A stretch of DNA of 36,438 bases from an uncultured bacterium (lineage in GTDB: Bacteria > Verrucomicrobiota > Verrucomicrobiia > Verrucomicrobiales > V1-33). Shown here piece after piece: positions 18,134-25,749 of this stretch; the stretch's first letter is position 1; the number at the start of each line of letters is the position of its first letter. Location of the stretch: NCBI GenBank assembly GCA_903954065.1, contig CAJBME010000152.1, positions 1 to 36,438 of the forward strand. The letters are read 5' to 3'. The notes beneath the pieces are model-generated. The model was not told the DNA's origin. It saw only the letters and a program-made list of their open reading frames with translations, and ran no database searches. The position numbers were made by a program, and so were the translations under genes.

Positions 18134-19072
18134 ATGATCAAACCAACTTTGGTGGTACTGGCGGCCGGCCTCGGCAGCCGATTTGGCGGCCTGAAGCAAA
18201 CCATCGGCTTCGGCCCGCATGGAGAAACATTGCTCGATTATTCGGTCTTCGACGCCATACGCGCAGGATTTGGCAGGGTGGTGTTTGTTATCCGGCGGGA
18301 GTTTGCCGACGCCTTTCGCCGTGATATTGCCTCGCGGTTCGAACCGCACATCGCCGTGACCTGCGTCTTTCAGGAGCGCGAGAGTCTTCCTCTCGGCCCG
18401 GACGAGGCACCACTGGTGGAGGCCGGAGTCGTGGCGGCGCGTCTCAAGCCTTGGGGCACCGGTCAGGCCACTCTGGCCGCCCGCCCTGCCGTCACCGAGC
18501 CGTTCGGGGTCATCAATGCCGATGATTTTTACGGCCGTGAATCATTCGAGAAGCTCGGATCCTTCCTCAGTCAGCCGAATCTGGATCAATCCACGGTTCG
18601 AACCTGCCTCGTGGCCTTTACTTTGCGCAAAACCCTTTCCGATCACGGCCGCGTGGCCCGTGGAGTGTGTCAGACGACCGCTGACCAGCTGCTGCTCAGC
18701 GTGGTGGAAAAAACAAGGCTGTGGCCAGTGGGCGACGGCGCTGAAAACCGCCCCGAAACCGGCCCCGTGGAATCATTCACCGGAAATGAACCCGTCTCCC
18801 TGAATACATGGGGGTTTGCGCCATCCATTTTTGCCGAACTCGACCGGCTCTTCGGCGAATTCCTCATCACCCAAGGTCGCGATCCCGATGCCGAGTTTTT
18901 TCTGCCGTTTGCTGTCGACCAGCTCATTCAGGAAAAGCGCGAACAGTGTCGGGTCATCCGTTCGGATGCCGCTTGGTTTGGCGTGACTTACCGCGAAGAC
19001 GCCGATCGCGTGCGGGCTAGCCTCGCCCGTCTGCATCTCGCCGGGGAATACCCGGCCCAACTCTGGCCATAA
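18134..19072 (+). CDS. Sugar-phosphate nucleotidyltransferase-like protein
   Basis: From the ATG at 18134 the protein has 312 residues. It opens with TLVVLAAGLGSRFGGLKQ, the nucleotide-binding loop and catalytic Arg/Lys of NTP transferases, then GETLLDYSVFDAIRAGFGRVVFVI, which is characteristic of a conserved bacterial subgroup annotated only as nucleotidyltransferase. The INADDFYG motif near residue 135 supplies the metal-binding Asp. It probably joins a sugar 1-phosphate to NTP, but the sugar and nucleotide are unknown. An in-frame start at 17969 is rejected because the extra residues have no homologous look. It is divergent from the ABC operon. Confidence 0.8.
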   Translation: MIKPTLVVLAAGLGSRFGGLKQTIGFGPHGETLLDYSVFDAIRAGFGRVVFVIRREFADAFRRDIASRFEPHIAVTCVFQERESLPLGPDEAPLVEAGVVAARLKPWGTGQATLAARPAVTEPFGVINADDFYGRESFEKLGSFLSQPNLDQSTVRTCLVAFTLRKTLSDHGRVARGVCQTTADQLLLSVVEKTRLWPVGDGAENRPETGPVESFTGNEPVSLNTWGFAPSIFAELDRLFGEFLITQGRDPDAEFFLPFAVDQLIQEKREQCRVIRSDAAWFGVTYREDADRVRASLARLHLAGEYPAQLWP

Positions 19073-19109
19073 AAAAGAAACGGGCGGAGAGGAATCCCTC
19101 TCCGCCCGT
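19071..19109 (-). terminator. Terminator of the MFS gene, possibly shared by both converging genes
   Basis: A perfect 12-base stem (CGGGCGGAGAGG / CCTCTCCGCCCG, 19081-19092 with 19097-19108) has loop AATC. On the minus strand it is followed by a T-rich tract (TTTCTTTTTT), the classic intrinsic terminator layout for the MFS gene. The stem also lies just after the plus-strand nucleotidyltransferase stop, but that side lacks a T tract. Confidence 0.88.
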
Positions 19110-19156
19110 CATCCATGCGGTGCTCACTCAAGAGACCGCACTATCGCCCGCCACGC

Positions 19157-20458
19157 TCAATGAGGCGCGGAACCCGTGCTGATCACTGCAGGCCGGGCCG
19201 TGGCTGGTTTGAAGAACAACAGTAGCAGCAGGGCCGCCCCCACCGAAAGTCCAACCGGAACCATGAAAAGCTGGCGATACCCATCGAATCCCGTGCCAGT
19301 TACATACTTCGCCGACAAAGGAATAAAGAGCCACTTCGCCGCCAGATCACCGATACCCAGAATCAGGAAATTGAACAACCCCTGAGCGCTGGTGCGAATG
19401 TCTTTCGGGAAAACAGCATCAATGTAAATATACACAGTAGCAAAGAAGAACGCGTAGCAAATGCCGTGCAGCAACTGCACCAGAATGATCAGCCACGTTG
19501 TGGTCGGGCAATAAGCGAAAACAAGGAACCGGGCGGTATGCCCCAAAATCCCCAGAATCAAGGTGGTGCGCCACCCAAGCTTGGCCAGCACGCCACCCAG
19601 TACCATCATGGTGAGAATCTCCGCTACCTGACCAAGACTCATGACCACCGTCGTCCACGCCGGGTCAATATTCGACGCCGTCAGCACCTTGCCAATGAAG
19701 CCGCCCGCCATGACGAAATAACCATTGTGGATAGTCGCATCCACAAACGTGGCAATAAACAGGACGAGAATCGCTGGAATAGCCAGCAAACGAGCCGCTT
19801 TCAACCAGGCCAGACTGTCGCTGCCTTGCCCTTTGTTGGCCGGCGTGTGCGGCAGGGTCAGGCTAAACCCAGCCAGAGCCAGACTCGCCACCCCAGAAAT
19901 GATGAAAATACTCCCGGTCGCGTTAATGATTTGCTCCGGTGGCTTGCCATGAAGGATGTAGGCAATCGGCCAAGCCGCCATGATCCACCCCACCGTGCCG
20001 CCCATCCGCACAAATCCAAATTCCTTGTCGGCAGCCCGCATGTGAGAAAAGGCAATGCTGTTCGCAATCGATATGGTCGGAACATACAAAAGACAATGCA
20101 AGGCCATCAACCCGAAGAAGATCCAAAACGAAGTGTCATACAAGGAAGCCGCCGTCGCCCCCGCCGGCACCGGTGGACGATTGAATGAGACAAACGCCAG
20201 CCCCGCTATGGCCAACCCGCCCACCAAATGGCTGAAGGCCATAAACCTCTCCGCAGAAAAATTTCGGTCCGCAAATTGGTTGCTGAAAAACATCCCAATG
20301 ATCGCCGACACCGGGAAAGCGCTCAAAATGAACATCTGCTCCCGCTCAGACAACCCCATGGCCGGTAAATAGCCGAAAATCAATGGAAGCCATGCCCCCC
20401 ATATGAAAAACTCCAGCACCATCATGAGGAAAAGCTTCCAGCGGATCGAGGTATTCAT
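19157..20458 (-). CDS. MFS transporter, nucleoside:H+ symporter-like
   Basis: The 433-residue protein has about 12 hydrophobic segments. The start KLFLMMVLEFFIWGAWLPL and the following block with SEREQMFILSAFP and SNQFADRNFSAERFMA fit the NupG/XapB-type nucleoside permeases of the major facilitator superfamily, common in Verrucomicrobiota and Bacteroidota. I infer proton-driven nucleoside uptake across the inner membrane; a related sugar or metabolite is possible. Its ATG overlaps the stop of a small upstream ORF as ATGA. It ends at a strong hairpin terminator. Confidence 0.83.
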   Translation of the reverse strand: MNTSIRWKLFLMMVLEFFIWGAWLPLIFGYLPAMGLSEREQMFILSAFPVSAIIGMFFSNQFADRNFSAERFMAFSHLVGGLAIAGLAFVSFNRPPVPAGATAASLYDTSFWIFFGLMALHCLLYVPTISIANSIAFSHMRAADKEFGFVRMGGTVGWIMAAWPIAYILHGKPPEQIINATGSIFIISGVASLALAGFSLTLPHTPANKGQGSDSLAWLKAARLLAIPAILVLFIATFVDATIHNGYFVMAGGFIGKVLTASNIDPAWTTVVMSLGQVAEILTMMVLGGVLAKLGWRTTLILGILGHTARFLVFAYCPTTTWLIILVQLLHGICYAFFFATVYIYIDAVFPKDIRTSAQGLFNFLILGIGDLAAKWLFIPLSAKYVTGTGFDGYRQLFMVPVGLSVGAALLLLLFFKPATARPAVISTGSAPH

Positions 20459-20664
20459 GAGCTTGCAGCAAACAGGTTGTAATAATCGGATTGAAATGAG
20501 ACTGCCAGCACCGCCATACCATGGCGCGCCACTAGTCCAGTCCAGAGGCTAGAAAGAAGGCGCCCCGCTGGCAAGCACCTAATTCTCGCAATTACATTCT
20601 CCGCTAAAAAAAGTTCGAACAGGCCCAACAGCCCCAGCAGGCCCGCCACAACGCGCCCCGCCAC
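20455..20664 (-). CDS. Possible small hydrophobic protein (69 aa) overlapping the MFS start
   Basis: A GTG at 20664 opens a 69-codon frame with a hydrophobic helix (VVAGLLGLLGLFELFLAENV) and a more polar end (SFQSDYYNLFAASS). Its TGA overlaps the MFS ATG by four bases. The same frame is open for a further 30 or so codons upstream without a standard start, so it may be the remnant of a longer gene. No family is recognised; a leader or membrane peptide is possible. Confidence 0.3.
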   Translation of the reverse strand: MAGRVVAGLLGLLGLFELFLAENVIARIRCLPAGRLLSSLWTGLVARHGMAVLAVSFQSDYYNLFAASS

Positions 20665-21037
20665 CAGCCAGACTCCTCGCCCCAGCTCCCCCTCGCGGAA
20701 AAACGCCCGCCACAGAAAAAGGGTCAGGCCCTTTACGGATAGGAGTTTGGGAGGCGACTCAGATTAGAAAATATGAATAAACACGAAAATTATTATGTGA
20801 TCACTTATTTTCCATTCCATTAGGCATTTTATGGGGTGTTCGACTAGGGATTACGCGTGTGGCGTCGTGACTGATTTGAGGGATAAGTGTGAAAATGGGA
20901 GCGGCGACGTGGCAATTTTCGTGATCAAAATGAATTTACCACGTTGACGAGCGTCTCCACTCTGGGAATTTCCACGTTTTCCTCTTTACTCTCCCGTTTC
21001 ATATCCACACCCACACCGACACCGAACCACTCATTCT
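20665..21037. promoter_or_regulatory. Intergenic region with an AT-rich island before the cupredoxin gene
   Basis: No gene is seen here. Bases 20760-20840 are strikingly AT-rich for this window and include GTGATCAC, an 8-base palindrome at about 20797-20804. A TTGACG sits at about 20944, but the hexamer 17 bases later is a poor -10. I infer a promoter and regulator-binding region for the azurin-like gene; the exact sites are not determined. Confidence 0.35.
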
Positions 21038-21568
21038 ATGAAAACAGTGTTTGCACCTACTCTGCTTGCTTTGGCATTAGCCACTACTGCTCTCTCCGTA
21101 CGGGCCGAGGAGCCCAAACCTGCCGCTCCAGCAGCTCCGGCGGCTCCAGCGGCAGCCGCCGCCGGCGAAACAAAAGTGGTGATTGGCGTGGTCCCAGCCG
21201 TGATGCAGTATGACAAAAAGGCCTTTTCGGTGAAGGCTGGAGATAAAGTCAGCATTCTTTTCACCAACAAAGGCTGCCCATTGCAGCATAATTTGGTCAT
21301 TTTGAAGCCTGGGACGGACGCGAAATTTGGCATGGCGGCGGACAAGATGATTGTCGCGGATGCGGCCGGAGCCATGGCCAAAGCGTATTTGCCAGATGAT
21401 GCGGAGAGCAAGGCGTCGATTGTGGCGGCCAGCACCAAGCTGATTGGCACTGGCCAGAATGAAATCCTGACCTTTACGGCTCCGGCCGAGGCGGGGGCGT
21501 ATCCCTTTCTGTGCACCTTCCCGGGCCATCGTTTTCTGATGAAGGGCGTGATGACCGTGACTCAATAG
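21038..21568 (+). CDS. Azurin-type cupredoxin, exported
   Basis: The 176-residue protein has a signal peptide (about residues 1-23, ending VRA-EE), an Ala/Pro-rich linker (24-43), then a single cupredoxin domain. The type 1 copper ligands are visible: His84 in LQHNL and Cys159, His164 and Met168 in CTFPGHRFLM, with exactly the azurin spacing (Cys+5 = His, +4 = Met). It should carry electrons in the periplasm, like azurin or auracyanin. The linker suggests it is tethered or spaced from the membrane, but no lipobox is seen. The cytochrome P450 gene begins 90 bases downstream, separated by a hairpin; P450s do not normally use cupredoxins, so a functional link is not assumed. Confidence 0.92.
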   Translation: MKTVFAPTLLALALATTALSVRAEEPKPAAPAAPAAPAAAAAGETKVVIGVVPAVMQYDKKAFSVKAGDKVSILFTNKGCPLQHNLVILKPGTDAKFGMAADKMIVADAAGAMAKAYLPDDAESKASIVAASTKLIGTGQNEILTFTAPAEAGAYPFLCTFPGHRFLMKGVMTVTQ

Positions 21569-21612
21569 AGACTGCCTTTACTTTCTCCGAGTCCTTCACC
21601 CCCGCACTCTTG

Positions 21613-21644
21613 GTCCTCTCGCACGACGACGTCGTCGAGAGGAC
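21613..21644 (+). terminator. Perfect hairpin between cupredoxin and P450 genes
   Basis: GTCCTCTCG (21613-21621) pairs with CGAGAGGAC (21636-21644) and the interior holds a second palindrome, GACGACGTCGTC. Only a short T run (ATTTTCC) follows, so termination of the cupredoxin transcript is plausible but weak. The hairpin ends 14 bases before the P450 ATG and may instead affect its translation. Confidence 0.5.
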
Positions 21645-21658
21645 GATAATTTTCCGAC

Positions 21659-22801
21659 ATGAGCGAGCTCCATGATCCTTTTCGCGCCCCGCGCCGCGAA
21701 AGCGGAATCTTAAAGTGCGAGTTTCAGGGGGAGGAGGTGCCCATGATTTTGCGTCATGCGGATGTGCGGCGGGCGGCCAAAGACTGGGCGACCTTTAGTT
21801 CGGACGCTCCCTTCCGGGTGCCTATCCCGTCCGAGGAGGAGGTTCGCTCGATGCGACAGCTGCCGATCGAAACCGATCCTCCGGAGCACACCGATTATCG
21901 GGCCATCATCGAGCCGTTTTTCAGACGGGCCAAAGACCCCGGGGTCATCGCTTCTGTGGAGCGGTTAGTGGACGAGCTTTTGGATGCGGCCATGGGAAGA
22001 GACGCCATCGAAGTAGTTCATGAGTTCGCCCTGCCTCTCCAATCGCGCGCCTTAACATTTCTACTCAACGTTCCGGAGACAGAAGCGGAGACGTGGATTC
22101 GCTGGGGCATTCATGTTTTCCGGGTAGAGGCCACGGGGGCGCATCAGGAGGTTGGTTTGGAAGCGTATCTGCATCAGCAATTTGACCGCGCGGAAGCGGA
22201 CCCTGGGGTTGACTTTTTCAGTGCCTTGACTCAGGCAACGTATGGCGGACGGGCGCTTTCACGTGACGAGATGATGGGATTTGCCAACCTGACATTTGCT
22301 GGGGGACGCGACACCATTATCCACAGTGTCTCCTCGATTCTGGCGTATTTTGGTCGTCATCCGGAAGCCCTTGAGTTCCTCCGTGAAGACCCGCAGCGAA
22401 TCATTCATGCCAGCGAAGAATTCTTTCGCACCATCACTCCACTGACGCACATTGGCCGGGTGTGCCCTGTTGAAACGACGGTTCACGGGGCGGCAGTTCC
22501 TCCGCGGGGGAGGGTCTCTCTCTGCTGGGCTTCCGCCAATCAGGACGAGACCGTTTTTGACACTCCGGAGGAGGTGCGGCTCGACCGCAAGCCGAATCCA
22601 CATCTTGCCTTCGGTTTTGGGGCTCACCTCTGCATTGGCGCAGCGCATGCGCGCCTACTGGTCAGGACGTTGTTGCACAAATGCACCGCCCGGGTCGGCA
22701 GTATCAGCGTGCTGGAAGCCGTGGCGAGGGTCGAGAAGGAAGCCGCGTACGAGCGGCGGTCGGCTTATGAATCATTAACCCTACGGATCACGCCGCTTTG
22801 A
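21659..22801 (+). CDS. Cytochrome P450
   Basis: The 380-residue soluble protein is a bacterial class P450. The I-helix oxygen-activation motif is FAGGRDT (213-219), the ExxR motif is Glu254-Arg257, and the heme-binding loop is FGFGAHLCIG with proximal Cys325. The N-terminal segments VPMILRHADVRRAAKDWATFSS and ETDPPEHTDYR fit the family, so the ATG at 21659 is kept. The in-frame ATG at 21743 has a purine-rich GGAGGAGG before it but would remove conserved sequence. Length is slightly short of the usual 400. P450s insert one oxygen atom into a substrate and need an electron donor; no ferredoxin or reductase gene is in the window, and the substrate is unknown. Confidence 0.93.
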   Translation: MSELHDPFRAPRRESGILKCEFQGEEVPMILRHADVRRAAKDWATFSSDAPFRVPIPSEEEVRSMRQLPIETDPPEHTDYRAIIEPFFRRAKDPGVIASVERLVDELLDAAMGRDAIEVVHEFALPLQSRALTFLLNVPETEAETWIRWGIHVFRVEATGAHQEVGLEAYLHQQFDRAEADPGVDFFSALTQATYGGRALSRDEMMGFANLTFAGGRDTIIHSVSSILAYFGRHPEALEFLREDPQRIIHASEEFFRTITPLTHIGRVCPVETTVHGAAVPPRGRVSLCWASANQDETVFDTPEEVRLDRKPNPHLAFGFGAHLCIGAAHARLLVRTLLHKCTARVGSISVLEAVARVEKEAAYERRSAYESLTLRITPL

Positions 22802-22829
22802 GATAGGAGGGTCGGCCTCTAGCGGGAAA

Positions 22830-25106
22830 CTATTGCGGGAAATTTTCACCGCGGCGTTTTTGGAATGGCACGCTTTCAGCGACGGCGGTGATCAAGGAAT
22901 GGAATGAATACTGGTCATTTTTCGCCTTGCTCATGATTTCGTTCAGTGCCGGTTTGTCGTAGTATTCGGTACCCCGACCGAGGGCGAAGGTGAGCAGTTT
23001 ACTGGCGAGAGTGCGCACGAACTGGTCTGATTTGTCGCGCAGCAGAATGGTGGTTAATTCATTGGCATTCAGAAACTCCTGACCACTCGTCAGCCGGCCG
23101 GAGCTTTCCACAGGCTGATCCCCGTCTTGATCGCGCCAAGCGCCAGTGCCATCGAAGTTTTCCAAGCCGAAGCCGATGGGATCGAGCATGGCATGGCAAT
23201 TGGCGCAGGCGGCATTGGAGCGGTGTTGTTCCATGCGTTGGCGCAGGGTACCGGACAATTCTTGGGCGGACTCGAGGGTTGGCACATTCGGTGGGGGCGG
23301 TGGGGGCGGAGTGCCGAGGAGGTTTTCGAGCACCCATTTCCCGCGTTTGACGGGCGAGGTCCGGGTTGGGTCGGAGGTGACGGTCAAGACGGCGGCCTGC
23401 GTGAGCAGCCCGCGGCGGCGGGCGGGATCCAGCTGGACTTTTTGCAGCTCCTCGCCTTGCACCCCCTCCAATCCGTAATGCCGGGCCAGCCGTTCATTGA
23501 CGAACGTGTAATCGGCACTCAGAAACTCCAGCACACTGCGGTTTTCGACCAGCAGGAAGCGGAAAAACTCCTCGGTCTCGGCTTGCATGGCGCGACGCAA
23601 CTCCTCGTCCCAATTAAATTTTTTCCGGTTCGGTCGCACGAGGTCGAGGTTGCGGGTTTCCAGCCACTGACCGCCGAAATTACGAGCGAGTTCCCGGGCT
23701 TTAGGATCAGCGATCATGCGCTTGATCTCCGACGCCAAGCTGGCCCGCAGTTCGTTTTTCGACGCCCGCTCCAGCAGTTGAGCGTCCGGCATGGAGGACC
23801 AGAGAAAATAGCTCAAGCGGCTGGCCAGAGCGAATTCACTGAGGTCCACCACCGTTCCTGTATCATCCGGGGCCGAAAGAGCCTCAATCCTGTACAGAAA
23901 ATGCGGACTCACGAGAGCGGCTCTGAGCCCGATTTTCACGGCCTCCTCCCACTGAGGCTCGATGTGCCGGACGCGTTGCACCAGACTCGCTAGTTTATCC
24001 AGCTCATCCGGACGCACGGGGCGGCGATAAGCCCGGCTGACGAAGTCATGAAGCACCTTGCGGGTGGCGGCCTCGCTCCCTTCGGTGCCTGGTTCATGGG
24101 TGAACAGGCGTCGATGGTTTTCAGGAAGTGGAACTTCCTCACTCCAGAGCGGACCGGTGATTTCCATGGACTCGATCCAAAGATTTCTGTCTCCCCCTTC
24201 CTCGGTGTAATCGTTGATGAAAGCGGCCGCCACCGTCTGGGTTCCTCGGGCCACGCGCACGACGGCTTCCACGATCTGTGGCTGATCGTGCGTGCCTGTG
24301 ACCTCGAATGTCTGCACCTCCAGCCCCTTGAGTTTGAGCGTCATTTTAACCGACTCGGCACCCGCCTGTTCCGCGTGAACCCGGAAACGAAAGCGATATC
24401 CAGCCTCCACCGGAAAAGCAGATTTTGCTTCCGCCTCGCCGTTCCCCCACAACATTAAACGCCCATCCTGCTGCTGCCCAACCTCCTCCGCCACAGAAAA
24501 CGCCTCCGACGCGATGCTCCACGTGACGGGCATAGAGCCCCCAGGCACCACCACCGCATCCAGCACATCGCCGGCGGCGGCCAAATACTGCTCGACCAGA
24601 AGCGGCGGCATGGCCAGCACATCGCCAATATTGTCGAAACCGTATCCACTATCATCATCGGGAAAATTGTCCGCCGGCCGCAAATCGACGCCCAACAAAT
24701 CGCGCATCGTATTGTTGTATTCGGTTTTGTTCAGTCTGCGGACCGTGACGCGACCGGGATCGGGGTGGGCCGGATCAACGGGAAAAACGGTACCATCAAT
24801 CCATTGCACGAGACGTTTTCTCTCATCGGCGGTGGGTTGTTCTTTATCGGCCGGCGGCATCAGCCAGTTGTCGATATTGAACATGATGCCCTCCCACTTT
24901 TTCCGTGCGGCAATCAAATCTGCCTCATTTTCATATGGATCGAGCGATAGTCCGCCCTTGTCCATGCCATCGCCATGGCAGTCCCAGCAATATTTTTCAA
25001 GCAGCGGCCGGATGTCAGTGGCGAACGACAGTGATTCTGCCGGGAGCTGACCCAGCGGCAAGGCTCCGACGAGCACTGGCAGGAGGATTTTCAGAAAATG
25101 AGGCAC
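22830..25106 (-). CDS. DUF1592-type Planctomycete cytochrome c protein
   Basis: The 758-residue exported protein has a signal peptide (about 1-23). It begins with a Planctomycete-type cytochrome c domain, heme motif CWDCH at 40-44 with a distal methionine in NWLMPPAD. It continues with the DUF1587 block (RVTVRRLNKTEYNNTMRDLLG), a carbohydrate-binding-like insert (about 200-330), DUF1595, DUF1592, and DUF1588 carrying a second heme motif, CANCH (634-638, followed by AMLDPIGFGLENFDG), and ends with DUF1585. The architecture is diagnostic of the PVC group. It is usually paired with a DUF1552 gene, which is absent here. Role unknown; probably periplasmic oxidation of a polymer-derived substrate. 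Confidence 0.9.
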   Translation of the reverse strand: MPHFLKILLPVLVGALPLGQLPAESLSFATDIRPLLEKYCWDCHGDGMDKGGLSLDPYENEADLIAARKKWEGIMFNIDNWLMPPADKEQPTADERKRLVQWIDGTVFPVDPAHPDPGRVTVRRLNKTEYNNTMRDLLGVDLRPADNFPDDDSGYGFDNIGDVLAMPPLLVEQYLAAAGDVLDAVVVPGGSMPVTWSIASEAFSVAEEVGQQQDGRLMLWGNGEAEAKSAFPVEAGYRFRFRVHAEQAGAESVKMTLKLKGLEVQTFEVTGTHDQPQIVEAVVRVARGTQTVAAAFINDYTEEGGDRNLWIESMEITGPLWSEEVPLPENHRRLFTHEPGTEGSEAATRKVLHDFVSRAYRRPVRPDELDKLASLVQRVRHIEPQWEEAVKIGLRAALVSPHFLYRIEALSAPDDTGTVVDLSEFALASRLSYFLWSSMPDAQLLERASKNELRASLASEIKRMIADPKARELARNFGGQWLETRNLDLVRPNRKKFNWDEELRRAMQAETEEFFRFLLVENRSVLEFLSADYTFVNERLARHYGLEGVQGEELQKVQLDPARRRGLLTQAAVLTVTSDPTRTSPVKRGKWVLENLLGTPPPPPPPNVPTLESAQELSGTLRQRMEQHRSNAACANCHAMLDPIGFGLENFDGTGAWRDQDGDQPVESSGRLTSGQEFLNANELTTILLRDKSDQFVRTLASKLLTFALGRGTEYYDKPALNEIMSKAKNDQYSFHSLITAVAESVPFQKRRGENFPQ

Positions 25107-25281
25107 GCGGCACCATGCACCTACCAGGATCCGCCCTCAACCGGTGACTCTACTTAGCACCCCTAAACGAGCACCCCGGCAATCCCCGGTAGAGAATGAA
25201 GGCGAGGGGAGGAGGCCGCACCGACAAATCCAGCGCGCAGGCTTGACGCGTCGAGGGTGGACGACAACACTTGGACGCTGC

Positions 25282-25749
25282 ATGAACGACCCGCAAGCTC
25301 CCTATTGCCTGGTTTATCTGAGCCAGGCGACACATGATTTCGAGGCTGAAGAGCTGGCTGATCTGCTGGCGGTTTCGCGGCGCAATAATGCCTCGACAGG
25401 GATCACCGGCCTACTGATGTACGAATCCCGCCTGTTCATGCAGGCGTTGGAGGGGCCGCGCGCGGCGGTAGAGGCACTCTTTCAGAAAATTAGCCGCGAC
25501 CCGCGCCACGCTGAAGTCCAGATTATCTGCGAGGACCACATTCAGAATCGCTATTTTGGCCCATGGCGGATGGCCTTTCAGCGGGCGGCCAGCGGCGATC
25601 TGTCGGCCGGCGATGGATTTTCATCACTACTGGAAAACTACCGCCGCGGCACGCTCTCCGCCATTGATGGGCGTCTCGTTTTTGCCATGCTGGTCTTGTT
25701 TAAAGAGCGCCTGCCCATCGACGACTTGGAAGACACATCATTTGTATGA
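25282..25749 (+). CDS. BLUF-domain blue-light (FAD) sensor protein
   Basis: From the ATG at 25282 (MNDPQAPYCLVYLSQ) the protein has 155 residues; an upstream GTG at 25144 adds unlike sequence and is rejected. The first 100 residues are a BLUF domain with all key flavin-site positions: Tyr12, Asn36, Gln54, Trp95 and Met97 align with Tyr21, Asn45, Gln63, Trp104 and Met106 of AppA. SRRNNASTGITGLL and FMQALEGPRAAVE are the usual motifs. A helical tail of 55 residues follows, with no EAL, cyclase or other output domain, so it is a short BLUF that signals through a partner. Its TGA overlaps the ATG of the ribulokinase gene (ATGA), indicating translational coupling. Confidence 0.92.
   Translation: MNDPQAPYCLVYLSQATHDFEAEELADLLAVSRRNNASTGITGLLMYESRLFMQALEGPRAAVEALFQKISRDPRHAEVQIICEDHIQNRYFGPWRMAFQRAASGDLSAGDGFSSLLENYRRGTLSAIDGRLVFAMLVLFKERLPIDDLEDTSFV

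Noticed and set aside
21721..21745. Strong Shine-Dalgarno-like GGAGGAGG before an ATG at 21743 as the P450 start
   Set aside because: Starting there would cut conserved P450 N-terminal sequence; the purine run encodes Gly-Glu-Glu, and most genes here lack Shine-Dalgarno sites.
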